Assembly: GCF_004343605.1 (NCBI RefSeq)
Contig: NZ_POSF01000001.1
Coordinates: forward strand, 1 to 64,000
Length of the DNA stretch: 64,000 bases
Direction: 5' to 3'
From: Dehalobacter sp. 12DCB1
GTDB lineage: Bacteria; Bacillota; Desulfitobacteriia; Desulfitobacteriales; Syntrophobotulaceae
Of the stretch, positions 55,509-63,841 are shown in pieces (position 1 is the stretch's first letter; each line of letters opens with the position of its first letter). Made by a program: the position numbers and the translations under genes. The notes below the pieces were generated by a model, which had not been told where the DNA came from, ran no database searches, and saw only the letters and a list, made by a program, of their open reading frames with translations.

Positions 55509-57299
55509 TCAGAAACCTGTATTCTGCAGATATTCCTGTTGAAAAGCAGGATTTGCCGCAAGGTCAAAATGGGTTACCTTTGCTAATAATATCAAAGTAT
55601 TTATCCGTATATTTCTGGACAGTAGGAAATTCGATGCTCCGGCTCCTGCCGCATTGCCGATGGACCGGATGGGTGCATTCGGAAAATTGGGGAACAAACC
55701 GAGTATCCGAGCACTTGAAGCGTCAATATAGTTGCCGAAGGCCCCCGCAATCAGAATTTCCTCGAGATCTTCTCCTTTCAGCCCATATTCTTTCATTAAT
55801 AGCATACATCCTGTATAAATGGCGCTTTTGGCTAGCTGTACAGCACGAATATCCTTTTGGCTGATGTAAATTCGGTCGTTATCATCGTGCCCCTCATCCA
55901 TCAGGTAGAAGACGCTGACACCGTCAATTTTTGCCAGATAATCAGCAAATCTTTGATTTTCCGGCCGGCAAACTTTTAAATATTTGTCGGGAGGCAGCAG
56001 TCTGCCTTCTTTACTGATCAGCTCGGCTTTCAACATTTCAGCAACCGCATCAACGATACCGGAGCCACAAATCCCTTTGGGCTGTTCTCCGCCAATTACT
56101 TTTAATTTAATTTTACCTTCCGACAGTTTTACCCGTTCGATGGCTCCGTTTGTTCCACGCATTCCAAAGCGGATCGTTGCTCCTTCGAGGGCTGGTCCAG
56201 CAGCAGTTGAAGTGGCTAGCCACTTCTTCTCGTTCCCCAATAAAATTTCACCGTTTGTTCCAAGGTCAATAATCAACCTGTTCCCCTGACGTTCCCCTTC
56301 AGGCAAAGCTAGCAGGACAGCCAAAGTATCCGCTCCGACAAAGCCCCCGATCAAAGGTAAAAAATCAATAACAGCATTGGGATGAATGTTAAGGTTCAAC
56401 TCCCGTGCCGCTGTTAACACTTCATTTAAAATCGTATTGGTGTAAGGCGTCCTGCCAAGAGATCCAGGATGTAAGCCTAAAAAGAGGTGCTGCATGGCAC
56501 TGTTGCCGCAAATCACCATTGTATAGATATTTTCGGCGCTGATCCGGTTTTGCTGTATCGCTTCCAGAATCAGGGTGTTAATGGTCTCTACCACTTTACG
56601 CTGAAGAATTTTTAGCCCTTCAGGATTATTTATCGCCACCATAATGCGGGATATAACATCCGCACCTTCCGTAATCTGACCGTTTAAGGCAGAATATACC
56701 CCTACTTTTTTGCCGCTATTAAGGTCATATAAGTAAGCCACAACAGAGGTACTCCCAAGGTCAACGGCAAATCCATAATTGCTGGCTGAGGTGTCGCCCT
56801 GCTCAATATCAAGCAGCTGTTCGTCTCTTAAGACCAAAGTAATGCCTGTCATTTCCTGCTTCTGCATCAGCAGTGATAATTTTTGCAGAAGGCATAAGGC
56901 TGGCGTATTAATCCGAAATGGAACCGTGGCTTGAATATGTTCCCAGTCCCCGTAATAGAACGGTGTTTTTAAAAACTTCTTATCGATAAAGATCTTTTTA
57001 ACTGGCGGATCAATATTTAGCTCTGTTTCAATACGATCCGTTAAAATTGAGGCTTCATGTTTATAGTCTTCATATTTAAGATAAACGATCAAGCCGTCGC
57101 TTACTGGTTCCTGACACGCCAATACTTCCTGCCGTATGCCGTCCCTTTCTATTTCAATTGTGCATTTTTTACATGTACCTTTTCCTCCGCATACAAGATC
57201 AAGCGGATATCCAAGACCTGAACAGGCAACAGCAACCGTATCATTCTCCTGGCATAAGATTTCTTTATTCTGGTTTGGAAATAGAACTTTTTTCATCAT
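55509..57299 (-). CDS. Corrinoid activation protein, RACo-like (2Fe-2S plus ASKHA domains)
   Basis: ATP-dependent reductive activator that returns inactive Co(II) corrinoid proteins to Co(I). The 596-residue protein has an N-terminal [2Fe-2S] domain (CSGLGYPLDLVCGGKGTCKKC with a later CQEP, about 25-85) and a linker. The ASKHA-type DUF4445 domain (about 180-596) shows GFAVDLGSTSVVAYLYDL, LIIDLGTNGEIL, GPALEGATIRFGMRG, ICGSGIVDAVAEML and LIAGAFGNYID. ATG at 57299 follows AAAGG. Partner: the corrinoid protein used by the downstream methyltransferase. Confidence 0.92.
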   Translation of the reverse strand: MMKKVLFPNQNKEILCQENDTVAVACSGLGYPLDLVCGGKGTCKKCTIEIERDGIRQEVLACQEPVSDGLIVYLKYEDYKHEASILTDRIETELNIDPPVKKIFIDKKFLKTPFYYGDWEHIQATVPFRINTPALCLLQKLSLLMQKQEMTGITLVLRDEQLLDIEQGDTSASNYGFAVDLGSTSVVAYLYDLNSGKKVGVYSALNGQITEGADVISRIMVAINNPEGLKILQRKVVETINTLILEAIQQNRISAENIYTMVICGNSAMQHLFLGLHPGSLGRTPYTNTILNEVLTAARELNLNIHPNAVIDFLPLIGGFVGADTLAVLLALPEGERQGNRLIIDLGTNGEILLGNEKKWLATSTAAGPALEGATIRFGMRGTNGAIERVKLSEGKIKLKVIGGEQPKGICGSGIVDAVAEMLKAELISKEGRLLPPDKYLKVCRPENQRFADYLAKIDGVSVFYLMDEGHDDNDRIYISQKDIRAVQLAKSAIYTGCMLLMKEYGLKGEDLEEILIAGAFGNYIDASSARILGLFPNFPNAPIRSIGNAAGAGASNFLLSRNIRINTLILLAKVTHFDLAANPAFQQEYLQNTGF

Positions 57300-57385
57300 A
57301 TTGTTTTCCTTTCTGTTATAATGAAACCTGCCATTTTCAGCGAAGGACAACCGTCTTTTTCCAAAAAATCATTCTAACATATCAT

Positions 57386-57415
57386 ATTATAAAACGTAAC
57401 TTTCCTTAATTACAA
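57386..57415 (-). promoter_or_regulatory. Promoter of the corrinoid activator gene
   Basis: TTGTAA (57415-57410), 18-base spacer, TATAAT (57391-57386) on the minus strand, about 87 bases before the ATG. Divergent from the metVF promoter. Confidence 0.6.
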
Positions 57416-57489
57416 GTCGATGGTTCAGGCTATTGTCGAAATAGAAATTATTTTCTAAAAAATCTCTTATTTTTTGTCTTTTGAATATA

Positions 57490-57518
57490 TTGACTATTGA
57501 AAATTTGGGTGATATATT
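57490..57518 (+). promoter_or_regulatory. Promoter of the metVF gene
   Basis: TTGACT (57490-57495), 17-base spacer, TATATT (57513-57518). The predicted start near 57525 leaves a leader of about 117 bases that contains the operator at 57536-57554. Confidence 0.7.
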
Positions 57519-57535
57519 AAAGTAAGCAAAACCCC

Positions 57536-57554
57536 TGTATATACAATAGTATAC
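57536..57554. promoter_or_regulatory. Candidate GntR/UTRA operator in the metVF leader
   Basis: TGTATATACA (57536-57545, palindromic) and GTATAC (57549-57554), just downstream of the predicted transcription start. The same two elements in reverse order lie at 63799-63816 before the methyltransferase gene. The sequence is like TreR/HutC-type operators. Confidence 0.6.
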
Positions 57555-57641
57555 ATTGTTTGGACGCAATTATCTCTTTTTATTTTCTTTATTTTTATTT
57601 TCATGTTAGATTTTCGAGAATAATTGGAAAGGGGGATACTT

Positions 57642-59204
57642 ATGGAGAACACTTTTCGTAAAGCAATACAGGACAACAATGAGTTTATTGTAACATGGGA
57701 ACTCGTACCCGGCCGCGGCTCTAAAGAAGTTTCTCAGGAAAAAGCGCTTCAATTGGCGGAACAAGCTGCTAAAGGGAAAAAGGTCCATGCTGTTAGTCTG
57801 ACTGACAACCCGGGTGGAAGTGTCGGCATTAATCCTGAGGGCATTGGCAGGGAAATCAAAAGTTTAGGCATCGATGCAATTATTCACGTTGCCTGCAAGG
57901 ACAAAAACCGCACGCAACTGGAAAGCCAGCTTTTTTCCCTGGAACGTTCGGGGCTCCATAACTTACTGGTACTGACTGGCGACTATGATCCAGGTAATTT
58001 CTTCGGACGGCCCAAACCGGTTTTTGACCTTGATTCCACTCAGCTCTTGGCCTTTATCACCAAGATGAATGGCGGGTTGGAACTTCCCACAGTTAGAGGT
58101 ATCCATAAACTTCAGCCAACCCATCTGTTTGCGGGTGCTGCTGTTTCACCTTTTAAAGCCACCGAAGCCGAGCAGATGCTCCAGTACACCAAGCTCAAAA
58201 AGAAGATCGAGAATGGTGCTAAGTTCATTATACCCCAAGTTGGCTACGATGTCAGAAAGTACCACGAACTCTATCAATTTGTGAAGCACAATAACCTGCC
58301 CGGGTGTCTAATGGGAAATATTTACCTGCTGACTTATGGCGCTGCCAAAGCAATGAGTATGAATAAAGTCCCCGGATGTATTGTTACGGACAAGCTTGTT
58401 GCTGAACTGGAACAGGAAAAACAAAGCAGTGACAAGGGTGTTGCCGCCATGCTCGATAGGGCAGCGAAACTCTTTGCTATCCTGAAAGGTATGGGCTACA
58501 AAGGCGTTCATCTCGGCGGGCATAATACGACGTATGAACAAGTTGAATATATTATTGACCGTGGAAACGAATTGACCGCCAACTGGCAGGATTATATTCG
58601 GGAGTTTGACTATCCTCAAAAAAACGGTTTCTATGTTTACGCCAAAGATGAAAAGACCGGATTGAATACTGATCAAAAATCCAACGACTACAACAATTAT
58701 GAGAAGAGCTTTGATTTGAATTATAAGATGTCTAGAGTTGTTCACAAGATGATGTTTGAACCCAACAAAGGAATGTTTGGCTTTATGCGCGGATTTTGTC
58801 ATGCCATAAAGGACTCTGCGCTGGAAAAACCTTTCCACGGCATTGAGCATCTCGCCAAATCCTGCATGTACAATTGCCAGGACTGCGGTGACTGTGCGCT
58901 GATCGATGTAGCCTATGTCTGTCCAATGGGTAACTGTCCCAAGAACCAACGGAACGGCCCATGTGAAGGAAGCTACAACGGCTGGTGTGAAGTTTATCCG
59001 GACAAGCAAAAGTGCATTTGGGTCAAAGCCTATTACCGCTTAAAAGACTATTCTGAGGAAGAAAAGCTGAATTCCTATCATGTGAGCCCTTACAATTGGG
59101 AAAAACAGCATACTTCAGGCTGGATAAACTTTTTTGAAGGCCAGGACCACTCTGCAGAAAGACTTGGCATTAGACCTAGAACAAAGTCCAAAGAAAAAGA
59201 ATAA
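57642..59204 (+). CDS. metF: Fused MetF-MetV-type methylenetetrahydrofolate reductase
   Basis: Reduces 5,10-methylene-THF to 5-methyl-THF. The 520-residue protein has an N-terminal MetF-like TIM barrel (about 1-300: FIVTWELVPGRGSKEV, HAVSLTDNPGGS, NLLVLTGDYDPG, FIIPQVGYDVRKYHE). The C-terminal cysteine-rich MetV-like domain (about 385-480) has CMYNCQDCGDCAL, CPMGNCPKNQRNGPCEGS and WCEVYPDKQKCIW, ligands for zinc and/or Fe-S. In several acetogens these are two separate genes. ATG at 57642 follows AAGGGGG. First gene of the C1 run. Confidence 0.9.
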   Translation: MENTFRKAIQDNNEFIVTWELVPGRGSKEVSQEKALQLAEQAAKGKKVHAVSLTDNPGGSVGINPEGIGREIKSLGIDAIIHVACKDKNRTQLESQLFSLERSGLHNLLVLTGDYDPGNFFGRPKPVFDLDSTQLLAFITKMNGGLELPTVRGIHKLQPTHLFAGAAVSPFKATEAEQMLQYTKLKKKIENGAKFIIPQVGYDVRKYHELYQFVKHNNLPGCLMGNIYLLTYGAAKAMSMNKVPGCIVTDKLVAELEQEKQSSDKGVAAMLDRAAKLFAILKGMGYKGVHLGGHNTTYEQVEYIIDRGNELTANWQDYIREFDYPQKNGFYVYAKDEKTGLNTDQKSNDYNNYEKSFDLNYKMSRVVHKMMFEPNKGMFGFMRGFCHAIKDSALEKPFHGIEHLAKSCMYNCQDCGDCALIDVAYVCPMGNCPKNQRNGPCEGSYNGWCEVYPDKQKCIWVKAYYRLKDYSEEEKLNSYHVSPYNWEKQHTSGWINFFEGQDHSAERLGIRPRTKSKEKE

Positions 59205-59213
59205 AGTGCTTTA

Positions 59214-59251
59214 GTTTAAAGGCATTTGGTCTTTGTAACCATCCTTTAAAC
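59214..59251 (+). other. Hairpin between metVF and the formate channel gene
   Basis: GTTTAAAGG / CCTTTAAAC (59214-59222 with 59243-59251), perfect 9-bp stem, 20-base loop, no T-tract. Candidate processing or partial termination site within the operon. Confidence 0.45.
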
Positions 59252-59301
59252 CTTATGACCTTTTAAATCAGTCCAAATACACTTATAATAGGGGTAGGAG
59301 A

Positions 59302-60207
59302 ATGGAAAAAATGTTTAAAACTCCTTCAGAGATTACTGAGGGATTTGTAGAATATGGAAAGAATAAAACGAATTCTTCTATATTGAAATTGCTGCTGTTG
59401 GCAATACTAGCGGGAGCCTTTATTGCCTTCGCGGCGGAAGGCTCTAATACTGCCATTCACACCATCACTTCTGTTGGCTTAGGCAAAGCACTTGCTGGTG
59501 CCTTATTTGCCACAGGACTGATGATGGTGGTTATCACCGGAGCTGAATTATTCACCGGAAACACCCTGATTGTGGTATCTTGTATGGAAAAGGAATCAAG
59601 ATGGCTAAAAATGCTGCGGAATTGGACGATTGTCTATATCGGGAACTTTATTGGTTCCATGCTTGTCGTCTTGTTTATCCTTTACTCCGGCCAGTTTGAC
59701 TTTTCCTCAGGTCTACTCGGAGGGTTTACAATCAAAGTTGCCGCATATAAGACGGGCCTGACTTTCCCGAAAGCTTTCTTCATGGGAATCTTGTGTAACT
59801 GGCTGGTTTGTATGGCTGTTTGGATGGCGAATGCCGCCAAGGATATTACCGGTAAACTTCTTGCTATCTTTTTTCCGATCTGGCTGTTTATTACTTCTGG
59901 TTTTGAACACTGTGTTGCCAATATGTATTACATTCCTGCCGGCATTCTTGCCAAAGCCAACCCGACCTGGGTGGCCCAGGCTGCAACGCTCGGTGTAACA
60001 CCTGAAAAACTTGCTCACCTTAACTGGGAAACGTTTGTCGTGAATAACCTTATTCCTGTTACCCTCGGAAATATCGTTGGCGGAAGCATATTTGTCGGAC
60101 TTATTTACTGGCTGAGCTTCATGTACAAAAAGAAGTCCACTACTGTTTTGGATGTAGACCATCTTGTTCAGAAAAAATTTGATAGTGCTTACGTAAAATC
60201 TAAATAA
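59302..60207 (+). CDS. focA: Formate/nitrite transporter (FocA family)
   Basis: Pentameric channel for formate. The 301-residue protein has six membrane helices with the family motifs: [43 protein letters not shown] and [18 protein letters not shown]. It lies between the reductase and formate-THF ligase genes, which points to formate as the substrate rather than nitrite. It would feed formate to Fhs or release it. Confidence 0.93.
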   Translation: MEKMFKTPSEITEGFVEYGKNKTNSSILKLLLLAILAGAFIAFAAEGSNTAIHTITSVGLGKALAGALFATGLMMVVITGAELFTGNTLIVVSCMEKESRWLKMLRNWTIVYIGNFIGSMLVVLFILYSGQFDFSSGLLGGFTIKVAAYKTGLTFPKAFFMGILCNWLVCMAVWMANAAKDITGKLLAIFFPIWLFITSGFEHCVANMYYIPAGILAKANPTWVAQAATLGVTPEKLAHLNWETFVVNNLIPVTLGNIVGGSIFVGLIYWLSFMYKKKSTTVLDVDHLVQKKFDSAYVKSK

Positions 60208-60248
60208 AGTTAAGCAAAATGTCCATAATTAAAAAAGGGGGAAAACCA

Positions 60249-61925
60249 ATGGCTTTCAAAAGTGATATTGAAATCGCCCAGGAATCAACCATGCTGCCTG
60301 TATTAGATGTAGCAAAAGAACTCGGAATCCCCGAGGATTATCTGGAATCCTATGGCAAATACAAAGCCAAGGTCGACTACAACTTATTAAATCAAAAAGC
60401 GGACACACCGAATGGCAAACTGATTCTTGTTACTGCCATCAACCCGACTCCTGCCGGAGAAGGTAAAACTACGACATCCGTCGGCTTAGGAGATGCTCTC
60501 CATTATCTCGGCAAAAAAACTGTCATTGCACTACGCGAACCATCCTTAGGCCCTGTATTCGGTGTCAAAGGTGGCGCCGCTGGCGGCGGTTATGCTCAGG
60601 TCGTACCAATGGAAGATATCAACCTTCACTTCACAGGTGATTTTCATGCCATCGGTGCTGCCAACAACCTGATTGCAGCGATGCTCGACAACCATATCCA
60701 ACAAGGCAACGCGCTGGATATCGATGTCCGTAGAATTACTTGGAAAAGATGCATGGACATGAATGACCGCCAGCTCCGCTCCATTGTCAACGGACTTGGC
60801 GGCAAAGCCAATGGCACTCCGAGAGAAGACGGCTTTGACATTACGGTTGCTTCTGAAATCATGGCGATCATGTGCCTATCCAGCGATATTGACGACTTCA
60901 AAGCAAGAGTTGAGAGAATCATTGTCGCCTACAACAGAAGCGGTGAACCCGTAACTGCCGGTCAACTGAAGTGTCAAGGTGCTGTTGGTGCCCTGATGAA
61001 AGATGCTTTAAAACCGAACCTTGTACAAACTCTTGAACATACGCCAGCTTTCATTCACGGCGGACCGTTTGCGAACATTGCTCACGGCTGCAACAGTGTT
61101 ATGGCGACCAAGATGGCTTTAAAACTTGGCGACTATGTTGTAACCGAAGCTGGATTCGGTGCTGACCTCGGCGCTGAGAAATTTATTGATATTAAATGTC
61201 GTTTAAGTGGCCTGCGTCCGGAAGCCGTTGTTATTGTTGCAACCGTTCGCGCGCTCAAATCCCATGGCGGCGTAGCCAAAGCTGATCTCAACAAAGAAAA
61301 CCTGGAGGCTCTTAAAAAAGGCTTGCCGAACCTCTTAAAACACGTCGAAAACGTCACCATCAACTTTGGTCTGCCTGCCGTTGTTGCAATCAACAAGTTC
61401 CCGACCGACAGCGAAGCTGAACTGGCAATGATTGAAGACGAGTGCAAGAAACTTGGTGTTAATGTAGCCCTTTCCGAAGTTTGGGAAAAAGGCGGCCCTG
61501 GTGGTGCGAAACTGGCTGAAGAAGTTCTGCGCATCATAGACAGCCCGAAAAACTTCAACTTTACCTATGACCTTAACATGGGACTCAAAGACAAAATCAC
61601 CGCGATTGCCACCAAAATCTATGGTGCTGACGGCGTTGAGTTTATCGGGACCAGCTCTGCCGATATCGATAACATCGAAAAAATCGGCTATCGTGATGTT
61701 CCGGTCTGCATGGCCAAAACCCAGTACTCCCTATCGGATGACCAAAAGAAACTGGGACGTCCCTCAGGTTTCAGAATTTCCATCCGTGGCGTTAAAATTT
61801 CTGCTGGAGCAGGCTTTGCCGTAGCTCTGACCGGAGACATCATGACCATGCCCGGACTGCCGAAAGTACCGTCTGCTGAAAACATTGACGTTGACAGCAC
61901 CGGCAAGATTTCCGGTTTATTCTAA
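60249..61925 (+). CDS. fhs: Formate--tetrahydrofolate ligase
   Basis: Activates formate to 10-formyl-THF with ATP, the entry to the methyl branch. The 558-residue length is typical. Motifs: [23 protein letters not shown] (P-loop, about 60-82), [40 protein letters not shown] in segments, [29 protein letters not shown] and the C-terminal [18 protein letters not shown] at 60249 follows AAGGGGG. Confidence 0.97.
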   Translation: MAFKSDIEIAQESTMLPVLDVAKELGIPEDYLESYGKYKAKVDYNLLNQKADTPNGKLILVTAINPTPAGEGKTTTSVGLGDALHYLGKKTVIALREPSLGPVFGVKGGAAGGGYAQVVPMEDINLHFTGDFHAIGAANNLIAAMLDNHIQQGNALDIDVRRITWKRCMDMNDRQLRSIVNGLGGKANGTPREDGFDITVASEIMAIMCLSSDIDDFKARVERIIVAYNRSGEPVTAGQLKCQGAVGALMKDALKPNLVQTLEHTPAFIHGGPFANIAHGCNSVMATKMALKLGDYVVTEAGFGADLGAEKFIDIKCRLSGLRPEAVVIVATVRALKSHGGVAKADLNKENLEALKKGLPNLLKHVENVTINFGLPAVVAINKFPTDSEAELAMIEDECKKLGVNVALSEVWEKGGPGGAKLAEEVLRIIDSPKNFNFTYDLNMGLKDKITAIATKIYGADGVEFIGTSSADIDNIEKIGYRDVPVCMAKTQYSLSDDQKKLGRPSGFRISIRGVKISAGAGFAVALTGDIMTMPGLPKVPSAENIDVDSTGKISGLF

Positions 61926-61952
61926 GAACAAGTTTCATATTGGTTAGTAATA

Positions 61953-61989
61953 AGAATGAGATGGCAGCTTCGTACTACCATCTCATTCT
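61953..61989 (+). other. Hairpin downstream of fhs
   Basis: AGAATGAGATGG / CCATCTCATTCT, perfect 12-bp stem (61953-61964 with 61978-61989), 13-base loop. No T-run follows on either strand, so it may be an mRNA end-protection or processing element; a terminator is possible. Confidence 0.55.
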
Positions 61990-62041
61990 ATAAGTACAAA
62001 AAATCCTTACATTATAGAAAAAATAAAACTGTTCTTAATCC

Positions 62042-62055
62042 AGAGACTAGTCTCT
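62042..62055. other. 14-bp perfect palindrome upstream of fchA
   Basis: AGAGACTAGTCTCT. It could be a protein-binding site or the tip of an RNA stem. It lies between the fhs hairpin and the folded element at 62091-62150. Confidence 0.4.
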
Positions 62056-62090
62056 AAGATACAGACAGCGTCAACGGCCCAGATGCGGAG

Positions 62091-62150
62091 CGCGGCTTTT
62101 GCGCCGCGGAGGTCACAACAGCCGAAAGCGGCTATGTATTACGGAGACCT
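62091..62150 (+). promoter_or_regulatory. Multi-hairpin leader element upstream of fchA
   Basis: CGCGGC (62091-62096) pairs with GCCGCG (62103-62108). Directly after it AGGTC (62110-62114) pairs with GACCT (62146-62150), enclosing AGCCG-AAAG-CGGCT (62120-62133) flanked by ACA/TGT. This looks like a folded leader RNA 33 bases before fchA. I do not recognise the folate or ZTP riboswitch consensus in it. It may instead be one of the GC-rich hairpin repeats. Confidence 0.4.
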
Positions 62151-62182
62151 GCCCCATATTAAAGAATAAGGAGATGATTCGA

Positions 62183-62815
62183 ATGTTGAATAAGAGCTGT
62201 ATAGATTTTGTAACTGCTTTGTCCTCTAAAGAGCCTATTCCCGGAGGCGGTGGTGCTTCTGCTTATGTTGGCTCCATCGGCATGGCGTTAGGTGTCATGG
62301 TAGGAAGCCTGACCGTTGGCAAAAAGAAATATGCCGATGTCGAAGCCGATGTACTGGTACTCATGGAAAAAGGCCAAAAAATTATTGAAAAATTGCAGGC
62401 TCTGGTCAAGGAAGATGCAGATGCCTTCTACCCGCTGTCCCAGGCTTATGGACTTCCCAAGAATAACGAAGAAGAAATCAGAATTAAAGAAGAAACGCTC
62501 CAGACCGCTTTGGTTAAAGCGACGCTCGTACCGCTTGATATTGCCAGATGCTGTGCTGACGGCATCAACCTACAGGAAGAATTCGCTCAAAAAGGCACCC
62601 GCATTGCAATCAGCGACGTTGGAGTCGGCGTAACTTTTCTGAAAGCAGCGCTCGAAGGTGCAAAACTGAACGTTCTGATAAACACCCAGATCATGAAAGA
62701 CCAGGATCTGAAACAGAAGATCGAAACCGAATTGAATGAACTGGTTACCACCTATACAGCTAAAGCGGACCGTATTTTTGCTGAAGTCCAGAACGCCATT
62801 ACAGGAGGTAAATAA
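62183..62815 (+). CDS. fchA: Methenyltetrahydrofolate cyclohydrolase / formiminotetrahydrofolate cyclodeaminase family
   Basis: The 210-residue all-helical protein of the FTCD family contains SSKEPIPGGGGASAYVGSIG near the N-terminus, EDADAFYPLSQAYGLPK and ISDVGVGVTFLKAALEGAKLNVLIN. In C1 clusters it interconverts 10-formyl- and methenyl-THF. ATG at 62183 follows AAGGAG. The 2-base gap to folD, which also has cyclohydrolase activity, makes the two partly redundant; FchA may pull the rate-limiting step. Confidence 0.93.
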   Translation: MLNKSCIDFVTALSSKEPIPGGGGASAYVGSIGMALGVMVGSLTVGKKKYADVEADVLVLMEKGQKIIEKLQALVKEDADAFYPLSQAYGLPKNNEEEIRIKEETLQTALVKATLVPLDIARCCADGINLQEEFAQKGTRIAISDVGVGVTFLKAALEGAKLNVLINTQIMKDQDLKQKIETELNELVTTYTAKADRIFAEVQNAITGGK

Positions 62816-62817
62816 GC

Positions 62818-63678
62818 ATGAGTCAGATCCTTAACGCCAAACCGGTCGTCCAGGCCATGAAAGAAAACCTCCAGCAGGAAGTTGCGTCTTTAAAAGCTGA
62901 AGGCATCAACCCTACTCTTGGTATTATCCGCGTTGGCAGCCGTCCGGACGACGTTTACTATGAAAACAGCATTATTAAAAACTGTGAAAACCTTGGCATT
63001 GCGACCAAGACCTATCCTTTAGACTTAAATATCAGCATGGAAGAATTCACAAGAGTCTTGACTGGAGTCAACAATGACAGTACTGTTCATGGCATCATGC
63101 TGTTCCGTCCACTTCCAAAACAGCTGGACGAAGAAGTCATCAAGCACCTGGTCTCGGCAGATAAAGACATTGACTGCATGAATCCGCTGAACCTGGCCAA
63201 AGTATTTGAAGGCGATATGAGTGGACTCCTGCCCTGCACGCCCGCAGCATGTATGGAAACCTTGAGCCATTACGGCTATAATCTTAGCGGCGCGAATGTC
63301 GTTGTCATGGGAAGAAGCCTCGTTGTGGGTAAACCGCTGGCCATGATGCTCTTAAAAGAAAATGCGACCGTAACGATGTGTCATTCCAAGACCAAAGACA
63401 TGGCCGGAATTGCGAAGAAAGCAGACATCATCATCGCTGCGATGGGCAGAGCTAAAATGATCGATGACAAATACGTATCCGAAAACACTATCGTCATCGA
63501 CGTTGGCATCAACGATGCCGGAGACGGCAAGATGTGCGGGGATGTCGATTATGATGCAGTCGTGGACAAAGTCAGTGCGATCACCCCTGTACCGGGCGGC
63601 GTAGGTTCGATTACCACCGCAATTTTGATGAAAAACTGTCTGCGGGCAGCCAGAAAAAATACTGATAAACCATGCTGA
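62818..63678 (+). CDS. folD: Bifunctional methylene-THF dehydrogenase / methenyl-THF cyclohydrolase
   Basis: The 286-residue protein contains LGIIRVGSRPDDVYYENSIIKNCE (catalytic Tyr and Lys region), MLFRPLPKQLDEE, DKDIDCMNPLN, LPCTPAACMETL, the NAD(P) loop VVVMGRSLVVGKPLAMMLL, VIDVGIN and PVPGGVGSITTAILM. The typical active-site YxxxK appears as YENSIIK, so the lysine spacing should be compared with E. coli FolD (K54). It follows fchA by 2 bases. Confidence 0.95.
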   Translation: MSQILNAKPVVQAMKENLQQEVASLKAEGINPTLGIIRVGSRPDDVYYENSIIKNCENLGIATKTYPLDLNISMEEFTRVLTGVNNDSTVHGIMLFRPLPKQLDEEVIKHLVSADKDIDCMNPLNLAKVFEGDMSGLLPCTPAACMETLSHYGYNLSGANVVVMGRSLVVGKPLAMMLLKENATVTMCHSKTKDMAGIAKKADIIIAAMGRAKMIDDKYVSENTIVIDVGINDAGDGKMCGDVDYDAVVDKVSAITPVPGGVGSITTAILMKNCLRAARKNTDKPC

Positions 63679-63763
63679 CCCAGTAATTCAAATAGCCCAT
63701 AAAAGATAAAATATTTAGAATACTTTTACTTTTAGAATACAACATACATTGTCGAAAAAAATA

Positions 63764-63792
63764 TTGACCGTATGTAGAAATAATGTTAAACT
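63764..63792 (+). promoter_or_regulatory. Promoter of the methyltransferase gene
   Basis: TTGACC (63764-63769), 17-base spacer, TAAACT (63787-63792). The start is expected near 63799, at the left edge of the operator. This makes the last gene separately transcribed from folD. Confidence 0.6.
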
Positions 63793-63798
63793 CTAAGC

Positions 63799-63816
63799 GT
63801 ATACTTGTATATACAA
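63799..63816. promoter_or_regulatory. Candidate GntR/UTRA operator before the methyltransferase gene
   Basis: GTATAC (63799-63804) directly followed by the perfect palindrome TTGTATATACAA (63805-63816), placed on the predicted transcription start. Mirrors the metVF site at 57536-57554. A related half-site, CATACATTGT, occurs at 63744-63753. Confidence 0.65.
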
Positions 63817-63841
63817 TTTCATAAAGGAGTGAGCTTTATAA

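Noticed and set aside
58308..59009. 233-codon minus-strand frame opposite metVF
   Set aside because: Mirror of a strongly coding plus-strand gene with clear family motifs; no independent signals.
62091..62150. Possible ZTP or tetrahydrofolate riboswitch before fchA
   Set aside because: The context fits, but neither the ZTP CCGCCUGGGC segment nor the folate aptamer consensus is visible; kept only as an unassigned structured element.
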